From the NCBI GenBank assembly GCA_003490145.1, contig QULQ01000008.1, forward strand, positions 327-64,326: a stretch of DNA of 64,000 bases, in the 5' to 3' direction. Each line of letters starts with the position of its first letter. The first letter of the stretch is position 1. Positions 1-7,053 of the stretch are shown here, piece by piece. Below the pieces are notes generated by a model. The model was not told the origin of the DNA. It did not search any database and saw only the letters and a list, made by a program, of their open reading frames with translations. Source of the DNA: Lachnospiraceae bacterium OM04-12BH (GTDB lineage: Bacteria; Bacillota; Clostridia; Lachnospirales; Lachnospiraceae). A program made the position numbers and the translations under genes.

Positions 1-157
1 CCTGCACACTCTCTGGGAGTGACTGTATCTATCAAAAAAGAAGCCAGCAGTTTATTCACGCACTACTGACTTCCTATATTATTCATTTTATTTACTTCGC
101 TGCGTCTCAGACAAGTTTTCCATCTTTAAACACAATCTCTTTTATTTCTTAATATGC

Positions 158-379
158 TTAAAAAGTTTCGTAACAAACAAGGCTTTCAAGCGCTTTTCTA
201 TCCTTTGAATGTCTGTCTGGTGATGCAAGCTCCACCAGATGCCCCACACACCAGCTGACAATATAACCATTGCCCTCCAGGTATCCGTCCTCTCTCTTAT
301 CTGCACCGATTACCTTTGCGATGGACTGCGCCACCGAAGGTTTCTCGGCAATTACTAATTTTATATTTTTTTCACTCAA
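158..379 (-). pseudogene. topB: DNA topoisomerase III N-terminal remnant
   Basis: This fragment keeps only the start of a type IA topoisomerase. The Toprim opening LVIAEKPSVAQSIAKVIG is followed by GYIVSWCVGHLVELASP, a pattern typical of TopB proteins carried by Gram-positive conjugative elements. A TTG at 377-379 sits 8 bases after an AGGAA-type ribosome site, so I start there rather than at the upstream ATG at 469, which would add 30 unrelated residues. The family is about 700 residues long; here similarity ends after ELASPD and a stop follows about 15 residues later, so no active-site tyrosine or cleavage domain remains. It cannot be functional. The neighbouring ParA, ParB and dUTPase remnants suggest one dying mobile element. 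Confidence 0.75.
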
Positions 380-413
380 ATTTTGTTTCCTTCTTTCATT
401 TTTTATTTGCTTT

Positions 414-442
414 TTGATAGCATAAATGCTATCATGTATATA
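414..442 (+). promoter_or_regulatory. higBA promoter with palindromic operator
   Basis: A TTGATA -35 box (414-419) and TATATA -10 box (437-442) are exactly 17 bases apart. The perfect inverted repeat GATAGCAT-AA-ATGCTATC (416-433) fills most of the spacer and overlaps the -35 box. The toxin ATG follows at 476. This layout fits autorepression by the HigA antitoxin, as in other type II modules; binding itself is inferred. Confidence 0.65.
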
Positions 443-475
443 GAATAAATATTTCCACTTGGAGAACATATACTA

Positions 476-841
476 ATGTACAACATTGAATTTTACGAAG
501 ATTCCAATGGCAGATCAGAGCTTTGGGAATTTCTTGAATCTCTTCGAGTCAAAGCAGCTACAAACAAAGATGCCCGTATTCAATACAAGCAGATAAGTTT
601 GTACATCCAGCTCCTCGAAGATAATGGTACACGGCTTAATGAAAATATCACAAAACACCTTGATGATGATATCTGGGAGCTTCGCCCAGGCAATAACCGT
701 GTTTTATATTTTTATTTCAAAAATGATACCTTTGTTCTTTTGCATCAATTCCGCAAGAAAACTCAAAAAACTCCCAAGCGCGAAATTGAACGGGCAAAGG
801 CTGAACGTGATGATTACCTTGCCCGAAAGGAGGCTGAATGA
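476..841 (+). CDS. higB: HigB/RelE-type toxin (phage Gp49-like family)
   Basis: A 121-residue protein of the Gp49-like/HigB family, RelE-fold ribosome-dependent mRNA interferases that cut mRNA and stop growth. Visible family signs are the N-terminal strand (YNIEFYEDSNGRSELWEFL), the central DDDIWELRPGNNRVLYFYF and LLHQFRKKTQKTP, with basic residues typical of the active site, and a charged helical C terminus (residues 98-121). The length is normal for the family. The gene precedes and overlaps its antitoxin by four bases (ATGA), the reversed toxin-first order of higBA loci. It looks intact although the surrounding element genes are broken, which is expected if the module stabilises itself. 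Confidence 0.85.
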   Translation: MYNIEFYEDSNGRSELWEFLESLRVKAATNKDARIQYKQISLYIQLLEDNGTRLNENITKHLDDDIWELRPGNNRVLYFYFKNDTFVLLHQFRKKTQKTPKREIERAKAERDDYLARKEAE

Positions 842-1131
842 TTATGAAAACCTGGAATGACTATAAGGAATATGTAAGAACCGTTGATCCTGAAATTGGA
901 AAAGACATCGATGAAGTTGAAAATATTTCCTCCATCGTAAGTGCCATGGTGGAACAGCGTACTTCTCTTGGACTTAGCCAGAGAGAGCTTGCTGCTATGT
1001 GTGGTATTCCACAATCATCCGTAGCACGGATCGAATCCTGCAAAACAACCCCGAATCTCGGAACACTGCTTAATATTTTTCAGCATCTCGGTTTACAGCT
1101 TACAGTAAGACCTACAAAACCTACCGTTTAA
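838..1131 (+). CDS. higA: HigA-type XRE antitoxin
   Basis: A 97-residue protein with a single XRE helix-turn-helix at about residues 38-90 (GLSQRELAAMCGIPQ, SSVARIESCKTTPNLGTLL). The 37 residues before it should form the toxin-contacting part. It should neutralise the HigB-like toxin encoded just upstream and repress the shared promoter through the palindrome at 416-433. The start ATG overlaps the toxin stop codon, giving translational coupling. A second in-frame ATG lies two codons later. No truncation is visible. Confidence 0.85.
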   Translation: MIMKTWNDYKEYVRTVDPEIGKDIDEVENISSIVSAMVEQRTSLGLSQRELAAMCGIPQSSVARIESCKTTPNLGTLLNIFQHLGLQLTVRPTKPTV

Positions 1132-1135
1132 AATC

Positions 1136-1165
1136 AAGGAGAATCTCTGCGAAGAGGTTCTCCTT
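1136..1165 (+). terminator. Hairpin after higBA
   Basis: A perfect 8-bp inverted repeat, AAGGAGAA and TTCTCCTT, flanks a 14-base loop 5 bases after the higA stop codon. No T-run follows, so it may act as an imperfect terminator or transcript-end stabiliser. It also touches the 3' end of the converging dUTPase remnant. Confidence 0.5.
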
Positions 1166-1380
1166 ATCTCCCAGTGGAACCAAAAGCCCCCGTACCACGC
1201 TCCTTCCAGTTTTCAAAAGTAAAATCCGGTATCAGGACTGGCATCCAAATCCCAGAGGCAACTTACAGATATCTCCCGCCGGATCACAGCATCCTTGGGA
1301 CTGAATACATCAGCACCGGCATCATTGGCATGAGCGCTCTCTGGACTTCTCCCTCCAAAATCAATCAGCTGTATCTTCAT
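1164..1380 (-). pseudogene. dut: dUTPase remnant with internal deletion and frameshift
   Basis: Reading the minus strand from an ATG at 1378-1380 gives MKIQLIDFGG and then ANDAGADVFSPKDAVI, which is dUTPase motif 1. After that the frame changes: another frame reads DICKLPLGFG, and a third reads PDFTFENWKERGTGAFGSTGR before the stop at 1164-1166. The last piece is dUTPase motif 5, the glycine-rich lid. About 72 codons remain of a usual 140-150, so motifs 2-4 with the catalytic centre are missing. The start overlaps the end of the ParA fragment by 20 bases, so it was probably the third gene of a parB-parA-dut operon. The motif match is clear; non-function is inferred from the lost motifs. Confidence 0.7.
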
Positions 1381-1582
1381 CTAATACCCCTTCCTCCAAC
1401 ACACTCTCTTCGCACAGTTTTGGGAAATCCACCCTGATAATGTCTGTTGGTAACATCTGCGGTGGAATACTCTTTCCGCAGGTCATCTTTCCTTCCTGTG
1501 CCAATCCTATTCCAAGATTCACACATGACACTGTTTTACCTACTCCACCTTTTTGATTTGATACTGCTATTACTCTGCACAT
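1361..1582 (-). pseudogene. ParA ATPase N-terminal fragment
   Basis: The first 32 residues are a ParA/Soj N terminus with the deviant Walker A motif (AVSNQKGGVGKTVSCVNLG). After GLAQEGK the sequence changes to an unrecognised tail rich in acidic residues (FPKLCEESVLEEGVLDEDT). ParA proteins need about 250 residues including Walker A' and B, so this 73-residue product cannot act as a partition ATPase. An AAGGAGG site 8 bases before the ATG is still good. It lies 14 bases after parB in the same direction. An internal deletion joining two reading frames is the simplest explanation. Confidence 0.7.
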
Positions 1583-1596
1583 AATCTGTTCCTCCT

Positions 1597-2463
1597 TTAT
1601 TCATCCCAATATTTGTTCATATTTAATTTCAACATTTCCAAGATTTCACGTCTCATCTGCTCTGCCGTATAACTAACAGGGAAAAATCTGTGAAGCTGTT
1701 CCGTTTTGAATACTACACTGTCTATCTCTTTTTGCTTAATCTCACTTAGAATATCTTCCATATCCCTTACTGTAAGTTTCCCATCTGCGCTCAATTTCTT
1801 TATACGGAGTGCCTGGGAAAGTGATGGTGTGCACTGTGCAAATTCCATTGCATCCAGCATTTCCTTTTGCTCCTTCTTTTTCAGAAATGACAACTGAACT
1901 GCCGGAGTAAATCCCATGCTTCCGTCATCCACTTTTTCAAGCATTTCAGGAATAAGTTCTGTGATTTTGATATACCTCTGAACCTGTTTGGGGCTGTCCC
2001 CACATTCCTCTCCAATCAGCTCAATGCTTTTCTTTCCCAAATTATGGTCTACCTGACCACATTTTCTTCTTCCTGCCTTCCTTTTGATTGCTTCATACTT
2101 CATTTTGTAAGCAAATGCTTTTTCACTTGGACTGATCATTTCCCGTTGTAAATTTGAATCAACCATAGATACAACCGCTTCATCATCTTTTAATACGCGA
2201 ATGATCACAGGTACCTTACGATAACCGATCTTTTCAGCTGCAAATTTTCTTCTGTGACCCGATATGATCTCATAAGTTCCATCCTGCCTCGGTCTGACTA
2301 TCAGAGGATTTAATATTCCATACTTCTTAATGCTCTCCTGTAATTCAATCATCTGACTGTCCGCCTGAACCTTGAATGGATGGTTTACAAATCCCCGAAG
2401 TCTTTCCAGCTCAATCTCTACAACTCTTTCATCCTGATCCAGCAATTCCTTCTTTTCTTCCAT
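1597..2463 (-). CDS. Accessory ParB/Spo0J-like partition protein
   Basis: A full-length 288-residue ParB-family protein distinct from the chromosomal Spo0J at 7054. Residues about 15-90 form the ParB/Srx N-terminal domain, with the CTP-binding signature IISGHRRKFAAEKIG and the stretch NLQREMISPSEKAFAYKMKY. A central helix-turn-helix (GEECGDSPKQVQRYIKI) and a long helical C terminus follow. This type is common in Clostridia conjugative elements. I prefer the ATG at 2461-2463, with AGGAAG about 6 bases upstream, over a TTG two codons earlier. Its ParA partner is broken, so it may now be an orphan DNA-binding protein. It may bind the GTGACA repeats at 2641-2734, which is inference. Confidence 0.85.
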   Translation of the reverse strand: MEEKKELLDQDERVVEIELERLRGFVNHPFKVQADSQMIELQESIKKYGILNPLIVRPRQDGTYEIISGHRRKFAAEKIGYRKVPVIIRVLKDDEAVVSMVDSNLQREMISPSEKAFAYKMKYEAIKRKAGRRKCGQVDHNLGKKSIELIGEECGDSPKQVQRYIKITELIPEMLEKVDDGSMGFTPAVQLSFLKKKEQKEMLDAMEFAQCTPSLSQALRIKKLSADGKLTVRDMEDILSEIKQKEIDSVVFKTEQLHRFFPVSYTAEQMRREILEMLKLNMNKYWDE

Positions 2464-2492
2464 AGGCAACTTCCTTTCCCTGAACGCAAAAA

Positions 2493-2535
2493 AGCCCGTC
2501 CAGAATAGATTGTTTTTATCTAATCTGAACGGACT
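2493..2535. other. Imperfect stem-loop upstream of accessory parB
   Basis: The arms AGCCCGTCCAGAATAGATT and AATCTGAACGGACT pair almost throughout, allowing G-U pairs and one bulge, around a T-rich loop. It lies in the 5' leader of the minus-strand parB. It could be a leader structure or the terminator of a lost plus-strand gene. The rest of 2536-2640 holds nothing I recognise. Confidence 0.4.
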
Positions 2536-2640
2536 CTTCCGACAGGCCTGATATCACAGGCAAGAATATAGTGTTTTATCTCACTGCTTTTCCTAATTTT
2601 ACACCCCAAAACTCATCCTACACTGTAGTTAATCCCTCTA

Positions 2641-2734
2641 GGTGACAGACCGGAAAATATGAATCGGTGACAAGCATCCATCCCCGCTGACAAAGTCAGT
2701 ATTTTCAACCTTGTTTCGCTGACAAATTTGTCAC
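2641..2734. repeat. GTGACA/CTGACA repeat cluster with 14-bp palindrome
   Basis: The heptamer G(G/C)TGACA occurs at 2641, 2666, 2686 and 2718, and its reverse (TGTCAC) ends the cluster. The last copy is part of the perfect palindrome TGACAAATTTGTCA (2720-2733). Spacings are about 25, 20 and 32 bases. The cluster lies upstream of the accessory parB, which suits a centromere (parS-like) or iteron site for that protein; the assignment is inferred from position. Confidence 0.45.
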
Positions 2735-2754
2735 TGAAATTGCAATTCTGCATG

Positions 2755-2790
2755 AAAAAAGCGGCAATGAAACTATCTTCATTACCGCTA
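2755..2790 (-). terminator. Terminator of tRNA-Arg
   Basis: On the minus strand AGCGGTAATGA, an 8-base loop and TCATTGCCGCT form an almost perfect 11-bp stem followed by TTTTTT. It begins 8 bases after the tRNA-Arg 3' end and is a standard Rho-independent terminator. Confidence 0.85.
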
Positions 2791-2798
2791 AAAATGAG

Positions 2799-2870
2799 CG
2801 TCTCCTATAGGAATCGAACCTACAATAGAGTCTTAGGAGGACCCCGTTATATCCATTTAACTAAGGAGAC
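2799..2870 (-). tRNA. tRNA-Arg (anticodon CCT)
   Basis: The minus strand folds into a complete cloverleaf: acceptor GTCTCCT with AGGAGAC, a D-arm region GTTAAATGGATATAAC, an anticodon arm GGGTC-CTCCTAA-GACTC, a four-base variable loop, and T-arm GTAGG-TTCGATT-CCTAT. The anticodon CCT decodes AGG. CCA is not encoded. A strong terminator follows. tRNA-Arg(CCT) genes are well-known integration targets, which matters because decayed element genes lie directly beside it. Confidence 0.88.
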
Positions 2871-2980
2871 AAATGCCGTATTTTCGGGCTTCTCAGCTCT
2901 TTTGGCTCCGGCTGCCATATCTATGAATTCAATCACTCTTGTGATGAATTTCCATTGTATCTAATTTTGACATTCAGGGC

Positions 2981-3087
2981 AATCCCTGTTGGAATCGAAC
3001 TCTGACTTATCACTTCTCAACTTCCATAAGTCTCAACCATGATTGAACCTTAGGAGGCGCTTGTTATATCCATTTAACTATGGGAAC
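2981..3087 (-). pseudogene. Disrupted tRNA-Arg(CCT) copy
   Basis: The first 39 or so bases (acceptor GTTCCCA, the same D-arm, then AGCGC-CTCCTAA) match a tRNA-Arg(CCT). The expected GCGCT 3' anticodon strand is replaced by unrelated sequence, including the inverted repeat GACTTAT...ATAAGTC. A T-loop-like TTCGATT follows, but its flanks CAGAG and CCAAC do not pair, and the 3' acceptor AGGGATT pairs only partly with the 5' end. The total of 107 bases is too long. I read it as a tRNA whose 3' half was replaced by insertion or imprecise excision. Confidence 0.5.
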
Positions 3088-3159
3088 TTTTTCATACCTG
3101 TTTAGTTTAGCATATTTATGAACCGCTCGCAACAGTAATTTCGCCACTACACACATTCT

Positions 3160-4050
3160 CTACACATTTTCATTTGGGAAATTAATATAGCCCTGCATCC
3201 AGATCATCCCCTTAAACCGCCGTCCTACTGCTGGTTCTCCATAGAGATCTTCCTGATTGATGCACATCTCAAAAATAAGATCATTACAATTCAGGGTCAT
3301 CTGATAGATTTCTTCTCCGGTCATCTTATTTTTAACCAGATTGCAGTCCACGATCTCTGCCAGGATAGAATACTGGTCACATTCTACGCCATAGGGCATG
3401 AAATAGGTATCAACCAGACTGAACACATCTTCCTGCTGAATTCTTCTGGAAATGGTCGTATAAGTGTCCATATCCTCCAGAGTCAGACTTTCAATCGCTT
3501 CTTCGTCACCTTTTCTGGCAGCATTAATAAGCTGGCTTCTGTTGATCGATGTATTTCTGTTTTTGATCAGATCCTTTTCTGTTTTCATCAGGGGCATCAT
3601 GATCACTCCATGCGTGGAAAGCGCAGAAAGTGTCAGTGTCGTTCCTCGGACAGGCAGCATCCCGGCATTCTGGACTTTGATATAAGTAACCATATTCTGC
3701 AGATAGAAGATCAAAGAAACGCCGATCTTTACATCATCGCAGACTCCGGCATAGCTTTCCTGCGCAGCATGCCGCTCTACAGTCACATCTTCCTCTGAAC
3801 TGATCAGGTTCCCTTTAAAGTAGGGGAAATAGTAGTCAAATGTGAACCTGTCATCCTCATCGAATTCTCCACAGACTGCTATTCCCACTCTCTCGGCAAA
3901 ATCCCTGCCAAAAACAGCAAGAAGCGTCTTTTCTCCGTTGGAAGTATATGCTCTGTCTGTTCCGTTCACCACAATATCTGTCAGGATCTTCTGCAGTTCT
4001 TTCCTGTCTTTTATTTTACTGAAACCAATCGCTCTCAGATATTTATGCAA
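3160..4050 (-). CDS. DUF3881 family protein
   Basis: A 296-residue protein of DUF3881, a family of unknown function found mainly in Lachnospiraceae. The N terminus HKYLRAIGFSKI is the family hallmark. No signal peptide or membrane segment is visible; it is probably cytosolic. A GTG at 4057-4059 touches the GGGAGG ribosome site directly, so the better start is the TTG at 4048-4050 with 8-base spacing, which also restores the usual family N terminus. It follows serS by 37 bases on the same strand and is probably co-transcribed. Nothing in the sequence indicates a catalytic role. Confidence 0.8.
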   Translation of the reverse strand: MHKYLRAIGFSKIKDRKELQKILTDIVVNGTDRAYTSNGEKTLLAVFGRDFAERVGIAVCGEFDEDDRFTFDYYFPYFKGNLISSEEDVTVERHAAQESYAGVCDDVKIGVSLIFYLQNMVTYIKVQNAGMLPVRGTTLTLSALSTHGVIMMPLMKTEKDLIKNRNTSINRSQLINAARKGDEEAIESLTLEDMDTYTTISRRIQQEDVFSLVDTYFMPYGVECDQYSILAEIVDCNLVKNKMTGEEIYQMTLNCNDLIFEMCINQEDLYGEPAVGRRFKGMIWMQGYINFPNENV

Positions 4051-4087
4051 GAATTTCACCTCCCATTTTCTTTAATCAGTTTTTAAT

Positions 4088-5365
4088 CTATCTGATTTCC
4101 TTCATACCACCCATGTAAGGCTGAAGAACTTCAGGAATCTTCACGCTTCCATCTGCCTGAAGATTATTCTCCAGAAATGCGATCAGCATTCTCGGAGGAG
4201 CAACCACTGTATTATTTAACGTATGTGCAAAATACTTTCCGTTTTCACCATTTACTCTGATCTTCAGTCTTCTTGCCTGTGCATCACCAAGGTTAGAACA
4301 GCTTCCCACCTCAAAATACTTCTGCTGTCTGGGTGACCATGCTTCTACGTCATAGGACTTCACCTTCAGATCTGCCAGATCTCCGGAACAGCACTCAATA
4401 GTTCTTACCGGAATATCCATGGAACGGAACAGATCTACAGTATTCTGCCACAGCTTATCAAACCACATTGCAGAATCCTCCGGCTTGCAGACAACGATCA
4501 TTTCCTGCTTCTCAAACTGATGGATCCTGTAAACGCCTCTTTCTTCAATACCATGTGCTCCCTTTTCTTTTCTGAAGCAGGGTGAATAGCTGGTAAGTGT
4601 CTTGGGAAGCTCTGCCTCCGGAACGATAGTATCGATAAACTTACCGATCATGGAATGCTCACTGGTTCCGATCAGATAAAGATCCTCACCTTCGATCTTA
4701 TACATCATAGCATCCATTTCTGCAAAGCTCATGACACCGGTTACTACATTGCTTCTGATCATGAAGGGAGGTACACAATAAGTAAATCCTCTGCCAATCA
4801 TAAAATCTCTTGCATAAGAAATCACTGCCGAATGTAATCTTGCGATATCACCCATCAGATAATAGAATCCGTTTCCGGCTACCTTTCTCGCACTGTCAAG
4901 GTCAATACCATTAAATCTTTCCATGATTTCAGTATGATAAGGAATTTCAAAGTCAGGGACAACAGGCTCACCATATCTGGTAATTTCTACGTTTTCTGTA
5001 TCATCCTTACCGATTGGAACACTGGGATCGATGATATTGGGAATTACCATCATGATCTTTGTTACCTTTTCTTCCAGTTCCTTTTCTTTCTCTTCCAGTT
5101 CTACCAGTCTCCTGGCACCTGCAGCAACCTCTGCCTTCCTGGCTTCAGCCTCCTCCTTCTTGCCCTGCGCCATCAATGCTCCGATTTCCTTGGAGAGCTT
5201 ATTTCTGTTTGCTCTCAGGTCATCTGCTTCCTGCTTTGTCTTTCTGCTTTCCTCATCCAAAGCGATTACTTCATCAACAAGGGGAAGCTTACTGTCCTGA
5301 AACTTCTTCTTGATATTTTCTTTCACTGCCTCAGGATTTTCTCTTAAAAATTTGATGTCTATCAT
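4088..5365 (-). CDS. serS: Seryl-tRNA synthetase
   Basis: A class II aminoacyl-tRNA synthetase of 425 residues that charges tRNA-Ser with serine in the cytosol. Residues 1-105 form the N-terminal coiled-coil arm that grips the tRNA long arm (KLPLVDEVIALDEESRKTKQ, LVELEEKEKELEEKV). The catalytic domain shows motif 2 (SPCFRKEKGAHGIEERGVYR) and a motif 3 region (NTVVAPPRMLIAFLENN), with TSEHSMIGKF in the serine pocket. Length is normal and the protein looks complete. A GAGAGGAG site precedes the ATG. The 62-base gap to the upstream HD-GYP gene has no T-box leader that I can recognise. Confidence 0.97.
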   Translation of the reverse strand: MIDIKFLRENPEAVKENIKKKFQDSKLPLVDEVIALDEESRKTKQEADDLRANRNKLSKEIGALMAQGKKEEAEARKAEVAAGARRLVELEEKEKELEEKVTKIMMVIPNIIDPSVPIGKDDTENVEITRYGEPVVPDFEIPYHTEIMERFNGIDLDSARKVAGNGFYYLMGDIARLHSAVISYARDFMIGRGFTYCVPPFMIRSNVVTGVMSFAEMDAMMYKIEGEDLYLIGTSEHSMIGKFIDTIVPEAELPKTLTSYSPCFRKEKGAHGIEERGVYRIHQFEKQEMIVVCKPEDSAMWFDKLWQNTVDLFRSMDIPVRTIECCSGDLADLKVKSYDVEAWSPRQQKYFEVGSCSNLGDAQARRLKIRVNGENGKYFAHTLNNTVVAPPRMLIAFLENNLQADGSVKIPEVLQPYMGGMKEIR

Positions 5366-5427
5366 AATAAAGACTCCTCTCTATAAAATACGCTTTTAAT
5401 ATTGTAATGTTATTATGTAACCTATTT

Positions 5428-6480
5428 TTATTCAAGTACTTTTTCTACAAAAATGCTCGTTTTCTGCGTAAGATCTATGATTTTATCCTCTGCAGATCCA
5501 TTATCACCCTGGCTTGCTTCCAGTCTGATCACCGGTCTATCCGGGAACCCTTTATTCTGCTTCAGTACTGTTCCCTTCTTTCCATTATTCAGAAGAACCT
5601 TGCTTCCTACCGGGTAAACGGCTACAAACTCCAAAAAAATATCTACGATATCTGAATCGAAAGAAACTCCTCTATATGCCTTCAGATATTCTACTGCCTG
5701 ATAAACCTTTTCTCTCCGATAGCCAATCCCACAGATCATTTCATCAAAAACATCACAAACACTTACAATTCCAATTTCCTTTCGAACCTCTGCCGGTCTG
5801 ATTGGAAATCCATTTCTGTCTTTTCTTTCATGATGATAAAGAACGATCTGTTTTACCAGACCTGAAATCCAATCCTCATCCTTCAGTGCCACATATCCAT
5901 ACACCGGATGTTTTCGATATTCTGCTGCTTCCGTTTCTGTCATCTCATGAACATTTCTGTTTACATAATTAATTGGAAGATACCTAAGTCCGATATCATG
6001 AAGAAGACATCCGGCAGCAATATCATGAACTGTACTTTTGTCAATTTTCATCCGAAGTGCTGTAAGTGTTGCAAGTGAACATACGTTCACAGAATGCTCA
6101 TAGATATCTGAGCTTCTCTCCTTAATATCATAAATTTTTTCAACGATCCTGTTTTCTTCCAGCACACTCATAATAATATGATCTGCTGTTTCAGACAGTT
6201 TCATCAGTTCTTTATTTTTTGAATACAAATGTCTTTCCATGATATGCTTCACTTTATCATGGAACTCATTCTCCAGACTCGTCTTCAGAAGCAGCACTTC
6301 ATTCTTCTCTTCCAGCTTTTCCTCAATATAAACCTCTGTGATTCCCAGACTGTTTATTTTTGCAATATACTCCGGTCTTAAAACAATTCCTGCTGAAAGA
6401 AGTACCTTAAGTTCTGATGTGAGAATATCCTTTGCCAGAATTTCTCCGCCTGTTAATTCTTGTATCTTACAAAGCTTCAT
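5428..6480 (-). CDS. HD-GYP domain protein (variant motif)
   Basis: A 350-residue protein with an N-terminal region of about 110 residues and a central HD-GYP domain (about residues 125-270), the fold of cyclic-di-GMP phosphodiesterases. The metal motif appears as CLLHDIGLRYLP, where the usual HDIGK lysine is leucine, and the signature loop reads YHHERKDRNGFP in place of HHExxDGxGYP. HPVYGY and the downstream SVCDVFDEMI are also present. About 80 C-terminal residues form an extra small domain. It may hydrolyse c-di-GMP or a related dinucleotide, but the variant loop leaves substrate and activity open. It is 20 bases from the DUF4446 gene and probably in one operon with it. Confidence 0.82.
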   Translation of the reverse strand: MKLCKIQELTGGEILAKDILTSELKVLLSAGIVLRPEYIAKINSLGITEVYIEEKLEEKNEVLLLKTSLENEFHDKVKHIMERHLYSKNKELMKLSETADHIIMSVLEENRIVEKIYDIKERSSDIYEHSVNVCSLATLTALRMKIDKSTVHDIAAGCLLHDIGLRYLPINYVNRNVHEMTETEAAEYRKHPVYGYVALKDEDWISGLVKQIVLYHHERKDRNGFPIRPAEVRKEIGIVSVCDVFDEMICGIGYRREKVYQAVEYLKAYRGVSFDSDIVDIFLEFVAVYPVGSKVLLNNGKKGTVLKQNKGFPDRPVIRLEASQGDNGSAEDKIIDLTQKTSIFVEKVLE

Positions 6481-6500
6481 CTTACCTCAATTACTCCGAT

Positions 6501-7016
6501 TTACTCTGTTTTTTCCATTGCCATCTCTAATGCCTGTTTTTCTTCTTCACCAAGAGAGATTGCACATTCTCCGTTTATGATTTCTTTTGTATAGGAATAA
6601 CAACCATCTGCACTGTGTACCGAATTCAGAACAAATCCGTTGTTATTCTCATCCAGAAGGGCAAGACTGAAGCTCAGCTTTCCACCCATCTGATTAAACG
6701 CATCATATTTAATTATTCCAATTTTCTGGAAGGTTGATTCCATTCTCTTATATAAAGTATGGATATCTTTTTTATTTTTTTCAATGGATGATTTCAGAAA
6801 CCGGTTATCCTCAAAGAGACCTGATATTTCATCTTCAAGACTCTTCGCACTCTTACCTGTCATGAACCTTGCATATTTCTTTTTCATTTTAGAAATAGCC
6901 CGCATGTTTATAATATTCCATATGATCAACAGAATAATGACTATAAGCATGACAGTAATGACAATTCCCAGATCCAGATTTCCTAATCCCAAACTGCTTA
7001 AAAAGGAATTATTCAT
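6501..7016 (-). CDS. DUF4446 family membrane-anchored protein
   Basis: A 171-residue protein with one N-terminal transmembrane segment (about residues 14-36), a charged helical or coiled-coil stretch (about 43-95), and a compact C-terminal domain with YDAFNQMGGKLSFSLALLD and NGFVLNSVHS, the conserved core of DUF4446. Such proteins commonly sit beside parB/spo0J in Firmicutes. The function is not known. It follows the chromosomal parB by 37 bases on the same strand, so co-transcription with parA-parB is likely. The topology suggests a cytosolic C-terminal domain tethered to the membrane. Confidence 0.85.
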   Translation of the reverse strand: MNNSFLSSLGLGNLDLGIVITVMLIVIILLIIWNIINMRAISKMKKKYARFMTGKSAKSLEDEISGLFEDNRFLKSSIEKNKKDIHTLYKRMESTFQKIGIIKYDAFNQMGGKLSFSLALLDENNNGFVLNSVHSADGCYSYTKEIINGECAISLGEEEKQALEMAMEKTE

Positions 7017-7053
7017 CTTCTTTTGTACCTTTCCCTGTCAATTTTTTCTGATA

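Noticed and set aside
1..157. Further topB or element coding sequence at the window edge
   Set aside because: All frames contain stops and no stretch could be assigned; only weak protein-like words were seen.
1174..1437. An 87-residue plus-strand open frame
   Set aside because: It is the antisense of the dUTPase and ParA remnants, whose motifs are clear on the minus strand.
2981..3087. Functional tRNA containing a self-splicing intron
   Set aside because: The extra sequence is far too short for a group I intron and the T-arm cannot pair even if it is removed.
5366..5427. T-box leader for serS
   Set aside because: The gap of 62 bases is too short and shows no T-box sequence or antiterminator.
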